From assembly GCF_024168645.1 (NCBI RefSeq), contig NZ_JALJWF010000001.1, positions 2,223,001-2,287,000 of the forward strand: a DNA stretch of 64,000 nt. Reading direction: 5' to 3'. Below are positions 17,834 to 27,836 of the stretch, piece by piece. The DNA comes from Pseudomonas sp. GGS8 (GTDB lineage Bacteria; Pseudomonadota; Gammaproteobacteria; Pseudomonadales; Pseudomonadaceae). The translations under genes were made by a program, and so were the position numbers. The number at the start of each line of letters is the position of its first letter. The stretch's first letter is position 1. Under the pieces are notes generated by a model that saw nothing but the letters and a program-made list of their open reading frames with translations, did not search any database and was not told where the DNA came from.

Positions 17834-19348
17834 ATGCTCGAACAGTACGTCAAAAAGATCCTCACCTCGCGCGTTTATGACGTTGCCGTAGAAACCCCAT
17901 TGCAGATTGCCCGCCAGCTCTCCGAGCGGCTGGGCAACGAGATTTGGCTCAAGCGTGAAGACTTGCAGCCGGTGTTCTCGTTCAAGATTCGCGGCGCTTA
18001 CAACAAGCTGACGCAACTGAGCGATGAAGAGCGCGCGCGTGGCGTGGTCACCGCTTCGGCGGGCAACCATGCGCAAGGCCTGGCTCTGGCGGCCAAGGTA
18101 TTGGGCGTGAAAGCGACCATCGTGATGCCCAAGACCACCCCGGAGATCAAGGTCGAAGGCGTGCGTTCGCGCGGCGGCAAAGTGGTGCTGCACGGGGATT
18201 CGTTCCCGGAAGCCCTGGCCTACTCATTGAAACTGGTCGACGAAAAAGGTTACGTCTACATTCACCCCTACGACGATCCCCACACCATTGCCGGGCAGGG
18301 CACGGTGGCCATGGAGATTCTGCGCCAGCACCCGGGGCGTCTGGATGCGATTTTCGTTCCGGTGGGCGGCGGCGGGCTGATCGCCGGGATCACGGCGTAC
18401 GTGAAATACCTGCGCCCGGACATCAAAATCATCGGCGTCGAACCGGATGACTCCAACTGCCTGCAAGCCGCCATGGCGGCCGGCGAGCGCGTGGTGTTGC
18501 CGACCGTGGGCCTCTTCGCCGATGGTGTCGCCGTGGCGCAGATCGGCCAGCACACCTTCGATATCTGCAAGGATTACGTTGATGAAGTGATCACCGTCAG
18601 CACCGACGAAATCTGTGCGGCGATCAAGGATATCTACGACGATACCCGCTCGATCACCGAGCCTGCGGGCGCCCTGGGCGTGGCCGGGATCAAGAAATAC
18701 GTTGAGCACCACAGCATCACCGGACACACCTTCGTGGCCATTGATTCCGGCGCCAACGTCAACTTCGACCGTCTGCGCCATGTTGCCGAGCGCGCTGAGC
18801 TGGGCGAGGGCCGCGAAGCGATCATTGCCGTGACCATCCCTGAGAAGCCGGGCAGCTTCAAGGCATTCTGCGAGGCCATCGGCAAGCGCCAGATCACCGA
18901 GTTCAACTACCGCTATAACACTGGCAGCGAAGCGCACATCTTTGTCGGCGTGCAGACGCATCCGGAAAACGACCCGCGCAGCGCGCTGCTTGCCAGCCTC
19001 ACCGAGCAGGGTTTCCCGGTGCTCGACCTGACCGACAACGAATTGGCCAAGTTGCACATCCGCCACATGGTCGGCGGGCGTGCTGTCCATGTCGTCGATG
19101 AAGTGGTGCTGCGCTTCGAGTTCCCGGAGCGCCCGGGTGCGTTGTTCAACTTCCTCAACAAGCTGGGTGGGCGCTGGAACATTTCGATGTTCCACTACCG
19201 TAACCACGGCGCGGCGGATGGCCGAGTGGTCGCGGGCCTGCAAGTGCCGCACGACGAGCGCCATCTGGTACCGGCGGCGCTGGAAGAAATCGGCTACCCG
19301 TACTGGGACGAAAGCGACAACCCCGCTTATCAGCTGTTTCTCGGCTGA
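17834..19348 (+). CDS. ilvA: Biosynthetic threonine ammonia-lyase
   Basis: IlvA deaminates L-threonine to 2-oxobutyrate, the committed step of isoleucine synthesis. The 504-residue length with two C-terminal ACT-like domains (from about residue 325 and 420) marks the allosteric biosynthetic form. The PLP lysine is Lys51 in FSFKIRGAYNK, followed by SAGNHAQG and the glycine-rich loop VGGGGLIAG. The start at 17834 is preceded only by a weak ribosome-binding site. ilvD, the later pathway gene, is 20 kb away in the same window. Confidence 0.95.
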   Translation: MLEQYVKKILTSRVYDVAVETPLQIARQLSERLGNEIWLKREDLQPVFSFKIRGAYNKLTQLSDEERARGVVTASAGNHAQGLALAAKVLGVKATIVMPKTTPEIKVEGVRSRGGKVVLHGDSFPEALAYSLKLVDEKGYVYIHPYDDPHTIAGQGTVAMEILRQHPGRLDAIFVPVGGGGLIAGITAYVKYLRPDIKIIGVEPDDSNCLQAAMAAGERVVLPTVGLFADGVAVAQIGQHTFDICKDYVDEVITVSTDEICAAIKDIYDDTRSITEPAGALGVAGIKKYVEHHSITGHTFVAIDSGANVNFDRLRHVAERAELGEGREAIIAVTIPEKPGSFKAFCEAIGKRQITEFNYRYNTGSEAHIFVGVQTHPENDPRSALLASLTEQGFPVLDLTDNELAKLHIRHMVGGRAVHVVDEVVLRFEFPERPGALFNFLNKLGGRWNISMFHYRNHGAADGRVVAGLQVPHDERHLVPAALEEIGYPYWDESDNPAYQLFLG

Positions 19349-19388
19349 GCGGCTACGCTGACGAGCAAGGCCAAAAGGAAATCGAACA

Positions 19389-19817
19389 ATGGAAACGTTA
19401 ACCGCCCTCAAAATCGCCCATAGCGTGGCGACGGTGCTGCTGTTGATCAGTGCGCTGGGGCTGGCAATCTGGGTCTGGCGTACTCGCCGTAACGGTGATG
19501 CAACAGCTCATGCGCGCACCTTGCAACGACCGCGGGTGTTCATCTGGCTATTGATGGGCCTGGCGCTGGTGAGCATGCCATTCACCGGTTGGTGGATGGT
19601 GCATCTGGTGGGCTGGCCGTTGGGGCAGACCTGGCTGCTGGCGTCCAGTGTGCTCTACACCGTGGCGTTGCTGGGCTGGTTCTGGCTGCTGGTGCGGCTC
19701 AATCGGCTGCGCAAGGCGCCGACGGGGGGTAACGGGAAGTTTACGTTTGCTTTGGCGTTGTTCAGTTTTGTCTGCTTTATCGCCATTGCGGGGTTGATGG
19801 GCGCCAAGCCGGTTTAA
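19389..19817 (+). CDS. Four-helix integral membrane protein (DUF2269-like)
   Basis: The 142-residue protein consists of about four hydrophobic segments (near 10-28, 50-68, 78-100 and 118-138) joined by short basic loops. The layout and the central MPFTGWWMVHLVGWPL segment resemble the DUF2269 family of predicted membrane proteins. It starts 40 bases after ilvA with AAGGAAA upstream and may share its transcript. No functional motif is seen. Confidence 0.7.
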   Translation: METLTALKIAHSVATVLLLISALGLAIWVWRTRRNGDATAHARTLQRPRVFIWLLMGLALVSMPFTGWWMVHLVGWPLGQTWLLASSVLYTVALLGWFWLLVRLNRLRKAPTGGNGKFTFALALFSFVCFIAIAGLMGAKPV

Positions 19818-19838
19818 GGCTTGTCACCGCGTCGCCTG

Positions 19839-19934
19839 CATCGCGGGCAAGCTCGCTCCCACAAGGTTCTGCTGTGTGACATAGATAGCATTCACAGCAG
19901 AGATCCTGTGGGAGCGGGCTTGCCCGCGATGGCG
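19839..19934. repeat. Inverted pair of REP sequences
   Basis: ATCGCGGGCAAGCTCGCTCC and a downstream CCTGTGGGAGCGGGCTTGCC lie in opposite orientation between the convergent membrane-protein and HAD genes. Confidence 0.85.
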
Positions 19935-19937
19935 ATC

Positions 19938-20594
19938 TCAATCGCGCAACGAAATTACCGGCCAACCCCGCTTCTCGGCCTCGGCTCGCAGATTCGGATC
20001 CGGATCGACCGCGATCGGATTCGTCACTTGCTCCAGCAACGCCAAGTCGTTCATCGAATCGCTGTAGAAATAACTGTCTTCCAGGCTGTGGCCAGTTTCT
20101 TCCAGCCAACGATTCAACCGGGTCACCTTGCCTTCACGGAAGCACGGGATATCGGTGCTACGCCCGCTGTACCGACCGTCGATTATTTCGCATTCGGTGG
20201 CGATCAGGGTTTCAACGCCTAAACGCGTGGCAATCGGTCCGGTCACAAAGCGGTTGGTGGCCGTGATGATGACCAGCTTGTCGCCGGCTTCACGGTGTTG
20301 GGCCAACAATTCGAGGCCCTTGGGCAGCACGATCGGTTCGATACAGTCGCGCATGTAATCCAGGTGCCATTGATCCAGCGTCGCCATTTCGGTGCGACCG
20401 AGGACTTCCAGGCAGAAGTTCAGGTAGGCAGCCTGATCCAGCTTGCCGGCCAGGTAGTCCTGATAGAACTCGTCGTTGCGTGCCTTGTAGGCGACGGCAT
20501 CGAGGAAACCGCGTTCGCACAGATAATCGCCCCAGGCGTGGTCACTGTCACCGCCCAGAAGCGTGTTGTCCAAGTCGAATAAAGCCAGCCGCAT
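19938..20594 (-). CDS. HAD-IB phosphatase, candidate histidinol-phosphate phosphatase
   Basis: The 218-residue protein belongs to the SerB-like HAD-IB subfamily. Motif I is [13 protein letters not shown], motif [11 protein letters not shown], the motif III Lys lies in REGKVTRL, and motif IV is [13 protein letters not shown]. The HAD gene in the same position, divergent from rppH-ptsP in P. aeruginosa (PA0335), has been reported, as I recall, to supply the histidinol-phosphate phosphatase missing from the his operon. That role is inferred here from synteny. The start codon is at 20594 with no competing upstream ATG. Confidence 0.85.
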   Translation of the reverse strand: MRLALFDLDNTLLGGDSDHAWGDYLCERGFLDAVAYKARNDEFYQDYLAGKLDQAAYLNFCLEVLGRTEMATLDQWHLDYMRDCIEPIVLPKGLELLAQHREAGDKLVIITATNRFVTGPIATRLGVETLIATECEIIDGRYSGRSTDIPCFREGKVTRLNRWLEETGHSLEDSYFYSDSMNDLALLEQVTNPIAVDPDPNLRAEAEKRGWPVISLRD

Positions 20595-20737
20595 TGCAGT
20601 TACTCGCTGAAAAGTCTGTAGAAAGGTCTCCAGAATACGGACTTTTCACAAGAGTGCACATAAGGTAGGTCGGCTCGTTGCTGCTTTCACAACCTTTGTG
20701 GAACAATGCGGCGACATGCGTTTGCGAGGTTGTTGCC

Positions 20738-21217
20738 GTGATCGACCCCGATGGTTTCCGCCCCAATGTCGGGATCATTCTGACGAATGATGCTGGCCAG
20801 GTGCTATGGGCTCGCCGTATCAATCAAGATGCCTGGCAATTTCCACAGGGTGGGATCAACCCCCAGGAGACGCCGGAAGACGCCTTGTACCGCGAGTTGA
20901 ACGAAGAAGTGGGGCTGGAGCGCGAAGATGTTGAAATTCTCGCCTGCACCCGGGGCTGGTTGCGTTATCGTTTGCCGCAACGTCTGGTCAGGACGCACAG
21001 CCAACCGCTGTGCATCGGCCAGAAACAGAAATGGTTTCTCCTGCGCCTGATCTCCAACGAGCAGCGGGTGCGGATGGATTTGACCGGTAAACCGGAATTC
21101 GATGGCTGGCGCTGGGTCAGCTATTGGTATCCGTTGGGCCAGGTGGTGACATTCAAGCGCGAGGTGTATCGACGCGCTCTCAAAGAGCTTGCCCCGCGCC
21201 TTTTAGCGCGCGACTGA
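20738..21217 (+). CDS. rppH: RNA pyrophosphohydrolase
   Basis: RppH removes pyrophosphate from the 5' end of mRNAs and so starts RNase E-dependent decay. The 159-residue length is the norm in Pseudomonas. The N-terminal [15 protein letters not shown] and the Nudix box [23 protein letters not shown] are complete. The start is GTG at 20738 with GAGG nine bases upstream; an upstream ATG-like start would add 20 non-family residues. It precedes ptsP by 22 bases, a conserved operon. Confidence 0.95.
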   Translation: MIDPDGFRPNVGIILTNDAGQVLWARRINQDAWQFPQGGINPQETPEDALYRELNEEVGLEREDVEILACTRGWLRYRLPQRLVRTHSQPLCIGQKQKWFLLRLISNEQRVRMDLTGKPEFDGWRWVSYWYPLGQVVTFKREVYRRALKELAPRLLARD

Positions 21218-21239
21218 CGACGGAGTTCGACCCCGAGCC

Positions 21240-23519
21240 ATGCTCAATACGCTGCGCAAGATCGTCCAGGAAGTTAACTCCGCCAAGGATCTCAAGGCGG
21301 CGTTGGGGATTATTGTGTTGCGCGTCAAAGAGGCCATGGGCAGCCAGGTCTGCTCGGTCTACCTGCTTGATCCAGAGACCAACCGCTTCGTGCTGATGGC
21401 CACCGAGGGCTTGAACAAGCGCTCGATCGGCAAAGTCAGCATGGCACCCAACGAAGGTCTGGTCGGCCTGGTCGGCACGCGTGAAGAACCCCTGAACCTT
21501 GAAAACGCCGCGGATCACCCGCGCTACCGTTACTTCGCCGAGACCGGTGAAGAACGCTACGCGTCGTTCCTCGGGGCGCCGATCATTCACCACCGCCGCG
21601 TCGTCGGCGTGTTGGTCATTCAGCAAAAGGAACGCCGGCAGTTCGATGAGGGTGAAGAAGCCTTCCTCGTGACCATGAGCGCGCAGCTCGCCGGCGTTAT
21701 CGCCCACGCCGAGGCCACCGGTTCGATCCGTGGCCTGGGTCGTCAGGGCAAAGGCATTCAGGAAGCAAAGTTCGTCGGCGTACCGGGTTCGCCGGGCGCG
21801 GCGGTCGGCACCGCAGTCGTCATGCTGCCACCCGCTGATCTGGACGTGGTGCCGGACAAGACCATCACCGACATCGATGCAGAACTTGGGCTGTTCAAGA
21901 CGGCCATCGAAGGCGTGCGCGCCGACATGCGTGCCTTGTCCGCCAAGCTGGCGACCCAGCTGCGGCCTGAAGAGCGGGCGCTGTTCGACGTCTACTTGAT
22001 GATGCTCGACGATGCCTCGCTCGGCAGCGAAGTCACCACCGTGATCAAGACCGGTCAGTGGGCTCAGGGCGCGTTGCGTCAGGTGGTTACCGATCACGTC
22101 AACCGTTTCGAACTGATGGACGACGCCTACCTGCGCGAGCGCGCCTCGGACGTCAAAGACCTCGGTCGCCGCTTGCTCGCCTACTTGCAGGAAGAGCGGC
22201 AGCAGACGCTGGTCTACCCCGACAACACCATTCTGGTCAGTGAAGAACTGACGCCGGCGATGCTCGGCGAGGTGCCGGAAGGCAAACTGGTCGGTCTGGT
22301 GTCGGTACTCGGTTCCGGCAACTCCCACGTGGCGATCCTGGCGCGCGCCATGGGTATTCCGACGGTGATGGGCCTGGTCGACCTGCCGTATTCCAAGGTC
22401 GACGGCATCCAGATGATCGTCGATGGCTACCACGGCGAGGTCTACACCAACCCCAGTGACGTGCTGCGCAAGCAGTTCGCCGACGTGGTCGAGGAAGAGA
22501 AACAACTGGCCCTCGGGCTGGATGCATTGCGCGACTTGCCGTGTGTAACGGTGGACGGTCACCGCATGCCGCTGTGGGTCAACACCGGCCTGTTGGCGGA
22601 CGTGGCACGGGCGCAGAAGCGCGGTGCCGAGGGTGTGGGTCTGTATCGCACCGAAGTGCCGTTCATGATCAACCAGCGTTTCCCTAGCGAAAAGGAACAG
22701 CTGGCGATCTATCGCGAGCAACTTGCCGCGTTCCATCCGCAACCAGTGACCATGCGTAGTCTGGACATTGGCGGTGACAAGGCGCTGTCGTACTTCCCGA
22801 TCAAGGAAGACAACCCGTTCCTCGGCTGGCGCGGCATTCGCGTGACCCTCGACCACCCGGAAATCTTCCTGGTGCAGACCCGTGCGATGCTCAAGGCCAG
22901 CGAAGGCCTGAACAACCTGCGCATTCTGTTGCCGATGATTTCGGGCACCCATGAACTGGAAGAAGCCTTGCACCTGATTCACCGGGCCTGGGGCGAAGTC
23001 CGTGACGAAGGCACCGATGTGCCGATGCCGCCGGTTGGCGTGATGATCGAGATTCCGGCGGCGGTGTATCAGACCAAGGAACTGGCGCGGCAAGTGGACT
23101 TCCTGTCGGTCGGCTCCAACGACCTGACCCAGTACCTGCTGGCCGTGGACCGAAACAACCCTCGGGTGGCCGACCTCTACGACTACCTGCACCCGGCGGT
23201 GCTGCAAGCCTTGCAGAGCGTGGTGCGCGATGCCCATGCCGAAGGCAAGCCGGTGAGTATCTGCGGCGAAATGGCCGGTGATCCGGCGGCGGCGGTGCTG
23301 TTGATGGCAATGGGCTTCGACAGCCTGTCGATGAACGCCACCAACTTGCCGAAAGTGAAGTGGATGCTGCGTCAGATCAACCTGAGCAAGGCCAAGGAAT
23401 TGCTCGCGGAGCTGATGACCATCGACAACCCGCAAGTTATCCACAGCTCGCTGCAACTGGCGCTGAAGAACCTTGGGTTGGCGCGGATGATCAATCCGGC
23501 TTCGGTCAAGACCCTCTAG
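21240..23519 (+). CDS. ptsP: Phosphoenolpyruvate-protein phosphotransferase of the nitrogen PTS
   Basis: EI-Ntr transfers phosphate from phosphoenolpyruvate to NPr and signals nitrogen and potassium status. The 759-residue length includes the N-terminal GAF domain (about 1-165) that separates it from sugar EI. The phospho-His loop is GSGNSHVAILARAMGIPTVMG, and the PEP-binding part includes GLYRTEVPFMI, SLDIGGDKALSYFP, FLSVGSNDLTQYLLAVDR and the CGEMAGDP signature. It is cotranscribed with rppH. A REP pair follows the stop. The 792-codon open frame on the opposite strand is a coding shadow. Confidence 0.96.
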   Translation: MLNTLRKIVQEVNSAKDLKAALGIIVLRVKEAMGSQVCSVYLLDPETNRFVLMATEGLNKRSIGKVSMAPNEGLVGLVGTREEPLNLENAADHPRYRYFAETGEERYASFLGAPIIHHRRVVGVLVIQQKERRQFDEGEEAFLVTMSAQLAGVIAHAEATGSIRGLGRQGKGIQEAKFVGVPGSPGAAVGTAVVMLPPADLDVVPDKTITDIDAELGLFKTAIEGVRADMRALSAKLATQLRPEERALFDVYLMMLDDASLGSEVTTVIKTGQWAQGALRQVVTDHVNRFELMDDAYLRERASDVKDLGRRLLAYLQEERQQTLVYPDNTILVSEELTPAMLGEVPEGKLVGLVSVLGSGNSHVAILARAMGIPTVMGLVDLPYSKVDGIQMIVDGYHGEVYTNPSDVLRKQFADVVEEEKQLALGLDALRDLPCVTVDGHRMPLWVNTGLLADVARAQKRGAEGVGLYRTEVPFMINQRFPSEKEQLAIYREQLAAFHPQPVTMRSLDIGGDKALSYFPIKEDNPFLGWRGIRVTLDHPEIFLVQTRAMLKASEGLNNLRILLPMISGTHELEEALHLIHRAWGEVRDEGTDVPMPPVGVMIEIPAAVYQTKELARQVDFLSVGSNDLTQYLLAVDRNNPRVADLYDYLHPAVLQALQSVVRDAHAEGKPVSICGEMAGDPAAAVLLMAMGFDSLSMNATNLPKVKWMLRQINLSKAKELLAELMTIDNPQVIHSSLQLALKNLGLARMINPASVKTL

Positions 23520-23532
23520 GTCAGCGGCGGCC

Positions 23533-23630
23533 TCAATCGCGGGCAAGCCCGCTCCCACAGGAGACTCTGGTGTTCACAAATCGTGTGCTCACCGGAGATT
23601 TCTGTGGGAGCGGGCTTGCCCGCGATGACG
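23533..23630. repeat. Inverted pair of REP sequences
   Basis: AATCGCGGGCAAGCCCGC and CTGTGGGAGCGGGCTTGCC in opposite orientation occupy the gap between convergent ptsP and the NRDE gene. Confidence 0.85.
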
Positions 23631-23646
23631 TCAGTCCAGGCGCCGC

Positions 23647-24393
23647 CTAAACCAACATCTCAACTTCCCCCAAATGCCCCCCATACGGCCCGAAACTCCG
23701 TTCGACCATATGCCGCATCCCATCCGCCTGAACAATCAACGCCGTGCTCGCCCGCGTCCCATAAGCCTGGCTCTTGATAAACACGCTCGACAACAACGTC
23801 TCGGTGGCTTGCCCGACGCCAGTGTCCGGCAGCTCGGCAAGCGGCGCCGTCTGCCCATCACTGAGCAAGGCCAATAGCGCCTGCGGCTGTGGATCGTCCA
23901 GCACTTCGCTCAGCGCTGCCTTAGCCTTGAGCACCTTTGGCCACGGTGTATCCAGCCCCGCGTTCGATAACCCATAAACCCCGGGCTTGAGCCTGACCGC
24001 CTCGGTCTCACGGGCATTGAAGTGCCACAACTGGTTGGTATTGCCGATCAGCAGGTTAAACCCGGCATATTCAGGCGAACGTCGGACAACGTCGTTTAAA
24101 TAGTCTTCAATCGGCATGTCGCCGATGAGAAATTGCGCCACCAGTTCACCTCGCGACCTGGCGGCCGGTGGCTGAAGAGGATCGCGGATGTTGGTCAGTG
24201 CAGCGAAACGCCCATGGGTGCCGACACCGAGCCACGTGCCGCCAGCCTCAAGGTCACGACCGGCGTACACGTGCGCAGCTTGCGGCCATTGCGCCAAAGG
24301 CAGGCTGGGCCGGGCATAGAATTCGTCGCGGTTGGCCGCCACGATCAGCGGCAGGGCATGACCCGGTCGCCAGGCAAAAACAATCAGGCACAT
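23647..24393 (-). CDS. NRDE family protein (TANGO2 homologue)
   Basis: The 248-residue protein starts MCLIVF and carries the family signature AANRDEFYARPS at about residues 19-30, then GGTWLGVG and ALTNIRD, which continue the Ntn-like fold of TANGO2 proteins. Cys2 at the extreme N-terminus could be a nucleophile after Met removal. Eukaryotic TANGO2 has been linked to haem and lipid handling; the bacterial role is not established. The start is the ATG at 24393. Confidence 0.88.
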   Translation of the reverse strand: MCLIVFAWRPGHALPLIVAANRDEFYARPSLPLAQWPQAAHVYAGRDLEAGGTWLGVGTHGRFAALTNIRDPLQPPAARSRGELVAQFLIGDMPIEDYLNDVVRRSPEYAGFNLLIGNTNQLWHFNARETEAVRLKPGVYGLSNAGLDTPWPKVLKAKAALSEVLDDPQPQALLALLSDGQTAPLAELPDTGVGQATETLLSSVFIKSQAYGTRASTALIVQADGMRHMVERSFGPYGGHLGEVEMLV

Positions 24394-24527
24394 AAGGCGG
24401 TCCTTGTGTGTTTTTTGCTCACTTTACGCAGACATCGCTCATCGATCCATCGCCATCCGCAGTGGAGCCCGAGGCCATGCATCCGTTACCATGCCGCTCC
24501 TGTTTTGGGATGCTTGGGGATGTGGCC

Positions 24528-25310
24528 ATGGAATTTCTGCTCTATCTGGCGCTGGGCGCCTGTGCGGGCGTGCTGGCCGGGCTGTTTGGGGTAGGCGGCG
24601 GGATTATCATCGTCCCGGTGCTGGTATTCAGTTTCACCTTGCAGGGATTTGATGCCTCGATCCTGACGCATCTTGCCGTCGGCACCTCCCTGGCGACGAT
24701 CATTTTCACGTCGGTCAATGCGGTTCGCGAGCATCATCGCCGTGGCGCTGTGCGTTGGCCGATTTTTGCCTGGATGACCCTTGGCATTCTGATCGGTGCC
24801 GGTTTCGGCGCGCTGACCGCCGAAGCGATCTCCGGGCCGCATTTGCAGAAGATCATTGGCGTATTCGCGTTGATCATCGCGGTTCAACTCGCTTTGGACT
24901 TCAAGCCCAAGGCCAGCCGAACGGTGCCTGGTAAAGTCGGTCTGACCGTGGCCGGCAGTGTGATTGGCTGGGCTTCGGCGATTTTCGGGATTGGCGGCGG
25001 CTCGTTGACCGTGCCATTCCTCACCTGGCGCAGTGTGCCGATGCAGCAAGCGGTGGCCACGTCGTCGGCCTGTGGCCTGCCCATCGCTTTGGCAAGTGCA
25101 TTAAGTTTCATGATTCTGGGCTGGCACGATCCACTGCTGCCGGCCCATAGTCTCGGTTTTGTGTATTTGCCGGCGCTGTTGGGGATCGCGCTGACCAGCA
25201 TGGTCTTCGCCCGCCTCGGTGCGCGATTGGCCCACAAACTGTCGGCGCGCTTGCTGAAAAGACTGTTTGCCGCTTTGCTGTTTTTCGTCGGCTTGAGCTT
25301 CTTGCTCTGA
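24528..25310 (+). CDS. TauE/SafE (TSUP) family anion exporter
   Basis: The 260-residue membrane protein shows eight hydrophobic segments in two halves. Each half contains the typical Gly-rich motif: AGLFGVGGGIIIVPVL near residue 16 and SAIFGIGGGSLTVPFL near residue 150. Family members export sulfite, sulfoacetate or related organosulfur anions. I preferred ATG 24528 (GGGGA upstream) over the frame opening at 24408, because the first span then starts at residue 3. The substrate is unknown. Confidence 0.88.
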   Translation: MEFLLYLALGACAGVLAGLFGVGGGIIIVPVLVFSFTLQGFDASILTHLAVGTSLATIIFTSVNAVREHHRRGAVRWPIFAWMTLGILIGAGFGALTAEAISGPHLQKIIGVFALIIAVQLALDFKPKASRTVPGKVGLTVAGSVIGWASAIFGIGGGSLTVPFLTWRSVPMQQAVATSSACGLPIALASALSFMILGWHDPLLPAHSLGFVYLPALLGIALTSMVFARLGARLAHKLSARLLKRLFAALLFFVGLSFLL

Positions 25311-25393
25311 CGTGTAACGCAATCCTGGCTTAATCCTGGAGTGACAGCGTTGCCCGGGAATTTTAAAGATTTCAACTCTAACGAGGAGTCGCA

Positions 25394-26206
25394 ATGCTGC
25401 CTTACCCGCAGATCGACCCGGTGGCCCTGGCCATCGGTCCGCTGAAAATCCACTGGTACGGCCTGATGTACCTGGTCGGCATTGGCGGCGCGTGGCTGCT
25501 GGCGTCCCGTCGGCTGAACCGCTTCGACCCGACCTGGACCAAGGAGAAACTCTCCGACATGGTGTTCTGGATGTCGATGGGCGTCATCGTCGGCGGCCGC
25601 CTGGGTTATGTGCTGTTTTATGATCTGAGCGCTTACCTGGCCAACCCGATGCTGATTTTCGAAGTGTGGAAGGGCGGGATGTCGTTCCACGGCGGGTTTA
25701 TCGGTGTGATGCTGGCGGCGTTGTGGTTTGGTAAAAAGAACAACAAGTCGTTCTTCCAGCTGATGGACTTCGTCGCGCCGATGGTGCCGATCGGCCTGGG
25801 TGCCGGGCGCATCGGTAACTTCATCAATGCCGAGTTGTGGGGCAAGCCGACCGACGTGCCATGGGCGATGATCTTCCCACCGTTCAGCGACCCGTCGCAG
25901 TTGCCGCGTCATCCGTCGCAGCTGTACCAGTTCGCGCTGGAAGGCGTGGCCCTGTTCGCGATCCTCTGGCTGTTCTCGCGCAAGCCACGGCCGACCATGG
26001 CGGTGTCCGGGATGTTCGCGCTGTTCTACGGCATCTTCCGTTTCATCGTCGAATTCGTTCGCGTACCGGATGCGCAACTGGGCTATCTGGCGTGGAACTG
26101 GCTGACCATGGGCCAGGTGCTGTGCGTACCGATGATCGTCGGCGGTCTGTTCCTGATCTGGCTGGCTTATCGACGTGCCCCGGCGGCCCCCGCAGCGGCT
26201 GTATAA
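25394..26206 (+). CDS. lgt: Prolipoprotein diacylglyceryl transferase
   Basis: Lgt attaches diacylglycerol from phosphatidylglycerol to the lipobox Cys of prolipoproteins at the inner membrane. The 270-residue protein has about seven membrane spans. Its signatures include [32 protein letters not shown] and [13 protein letters not shown]. The start follows AACGAGGAGT, a strong ribosome-binding site. thyA begins 64 bases downstream, as in many proteobacteria. Confidence 0.96.
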   Translation: MLPYPQIDPVALAIGPLKIHWYGLMYLVGIGGAWLLASRRLNRFDPTWTKEKLSDMVFWMSMGVIVGGRLGYVLFYDLSAYLANPMLIFEVWKGGMSFHGGFIGVMLAALWFGKKNNKSFFQLMDFVAPMVPIGLGAGRIGNFINAELWGKPTDVPWAMIFPPFSDPSQLPRHPSQLYQFALEGVALFAILWLFSRKPRPTMAVSGMFALFYGIFRFIVEFVRVPDAQLGYLAWNWLTMGQVLCVPMIVGGLFLIWLAYRRAPAAPAAAV

Positions 26207-26270
26207 GAAGCAGGCGCTAAAAATTCGAACCCCGGGGCGACAGCTCCGGGTTCAAGGAAACAGGTAATTC

Positions 26271-27242
26271 ATGAAGCAATATCTCGAACTGGTCGCCCAC
26301 GTCATCAAGAACGGCACCAAGCAGGCCAACCGCACTGGCGTGAACACCATCAGCTTTCCTGGCGCGATGCTGCGCTTCGATTTGCAGGAAGGTTTCCCGG
26401 CGATCACCACCCGCAAGATGGCCTTCAAGTCGGCCATCGGCGAGATGTGCGGTTTTCTGCGCGGGGTGAACAACGCCGCCGAATTCCGTGCGCTGGGTTG
26501 TAAGGTTTGGGACCAGAACGCCAACGAAAACGCCCAGTGGCTGGCCAACCCGTTCCGTCAGGGCGAAGATGACCTCGGCGAGATCTATGGCGTGCAATGG
26601 CGCAAATGGCCGGCGTACAAGCAGATCCCGGTCAGCAACCAGGCAGCCATCGAGCAGACCCTGAGCCAGGGTTATCGGCAGATCGCCGAAGGCGAGGAAG
26701 ACGGCCAGGCTTATGTGGTGCTGTACAAGGCGATTGACCAGATCCGCCAGTGTGTCGACACCATCATCAAGGACCCGGGCAGCCGTCGCATCCTGTTCCA
26801 TGGTTGGAACGTTGCGCAGCTCGATGAGATGGCTCTGCCGCCGTGCCACTTGCTGTACCAGTTCCACCCGAATGTCGAGACCAGGGAAATCTCCCTGACC
26901 CTCTACATCCGCTCCAACGATCTGGGCCTGGGCACGCCGTTCAACCTGACCGAGGGCGCGGCGCTGCTGAGCCTGATCGGTCGCCTGACCGGTTACACGC
27001 CACGCTGGTTCACCTATTTCATCGGTGATGCCCACGTCTACGAAAACCACTTGGACATGCTCAATGAACAGCTCAAGCGCGAGCCGTTCCCGATGCCCAA
27101 ACTGGTGATTTCCGACCGCGTGCCAGAGTTTGCCAAGACCGGTGTTTATCAGCCTGAGTGGCTGGAGCAGATCGAGCCGAGTGACTTCTCGCTGGAAGGC
27201 TATGAGCACCACGCGCCGATGACCGCGCCGATGGCGGTCTGA
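26271..27242 (+). CDS. thyA: Thymidylate synthase
   Basis: ThyA methylates dUMP with methylene-tetrahydrofolate; folA in this window regenerates the folate. The catalytic Cys lies in [11 protein letters not shown], and [13 protein letters not shown] is the dUMP-binding part. The 323-residue protein is about 60 residues longer than the 264-residue E. coli enzyme. The extra length is concentrated in the small domain after [15 protein letters not shown], including an acidic IAEGEEDGQ loop, a type I arrangement seen in some other species. It forms the end of the lgt-thyA unit; REPs follow. Confidence 0.95.
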   Translation: MKQYLELVAHVIKNGTKQANRTGVNTISFPGAMLRFDLQEGFPAITTRKMAFKSAIGEMCGFLRGVNNAAEFRALGCKVWDQNANENAQWLANPFRQGEDDLGEIYGVQWRKWPAYKQIPVSNQAAIEQTLSQGYRQIAEGEEDGQAYVVLYKAIDQIRQCVDTIIKDPGSRRILFHGWNVAQLDEMALPPCHLLYQFHPNVETREISLTLYIRSNDLGLGTPFNLTEGAALLSLIGRLTGYTPRWFTYFIGDAHVYENHLDMLNEQLKREPFPMPKLVISDRVPEFAKTGVYQPEWLEQIEPSDFSLEGYEHHAPMTAPMAV

Positions 27243-27256
27243 AGGTCGCTGTCATA

Positions 27257-27350
27257 CCTGTGGGAGCGGGCTTGCCCGCGATAGCGGTTTGTCAGCCACA
27301 TCATTATTGAATGTGCTGCCGCAATCGCGGGCAAGCCCGCTCCCACAAGG
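27257..27350. repeat. Inverted pair of REP sequences
   Basis: CCTGTGGGAGCGGGCTTGCC and GCGGGCAAGCCCGCTCCC are separated by about 35 bases between convergent thyA and cadR. Confidence 0.85.
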
Positions 27351-27363
27351 TTTTTTGGTGTTG

Positions 27364-27813
27364 CTAATGCCCGTGGCTTCGGCCGACATGGGAATGCTCA
27401 ACCTCCGTCGCCACCACCCCGCCACTCACTTCCAACCGCTGCAAAATTCCGCACTGATCGATATCCGGCCCTTCGCTGCAGCGTTGGCGCAGGTCGAGCA
27501 GTTGTGTCTGCAACGCCAGCAAGCCGTCAATACGTGCCTTTACATGGTGAATGTGTTCGTCGATCAGGGCGTTGACGTTTTCGCATTGATCCTGCGGGCT
27601 GTCGCGCAGCGCCAGCAGGCTGCGGATTTCCTCCAGGGTCATGTCGAGGGTGCGGCAGTTGCGGATGAAGGTCAGGCGCTCGGCGTGGGCCTGGGTGTAG
27701 ACGCGGTAATTACCGTCGCTACGGGCCGGCTCCGGCAGCAGGTTTTCGCGCTCGTAGTAGCGGATGGTTTCCACGGCGCAGTCGGTGAGTTTCGCCAGTT
27801 CTCCTATTTTCAT
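27364..27813 (-). CDS. cadR: Cadmium-responsive MerR-family regulator
   Basis: CadR twists its target promoter to switch on the cadmium exporter. The 149-residue protein has the MerR helix-turn-helix at the start (MKIGELAKLTDCAVETIRYYERE), a dimer helix, a Cys-containing metal site (RCSEGPDIDQCGILQ), and the His-rich tail EHSHVGRSHGH typical of Pseudomonas CadR. I chose ATG 27813, which gives the exact MerR N-terminus. It is divergent from cadA with the operator between them. Confidence 0.95.
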   Translation of the reverse strand: MKIGELAKLTDCAVETIRYYERENLLPEPARSDGNYRVYTQAHAERLTFIRNCRTLDMTLEEIRSLLALRDSPQDQCENVNALIDEHIHHVKARIDGLLALQTQLLDLRQRCSEGPDIDQCGILQRLEVSGGVVATEVEHSHVGRSHGH

Positions 27814-27836
27814 CGCGTCAATCTCCAAAAGGGTGC

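Noticed and set aside
21180..23558. 792-codon open frame antisense to ptsP
   Set aside because: It exactly shadows ptsP, has low-complexity His/Gln/Arg-rich composition and no ribosome-binding site. High-GC codon bias explains the open antisense frame.
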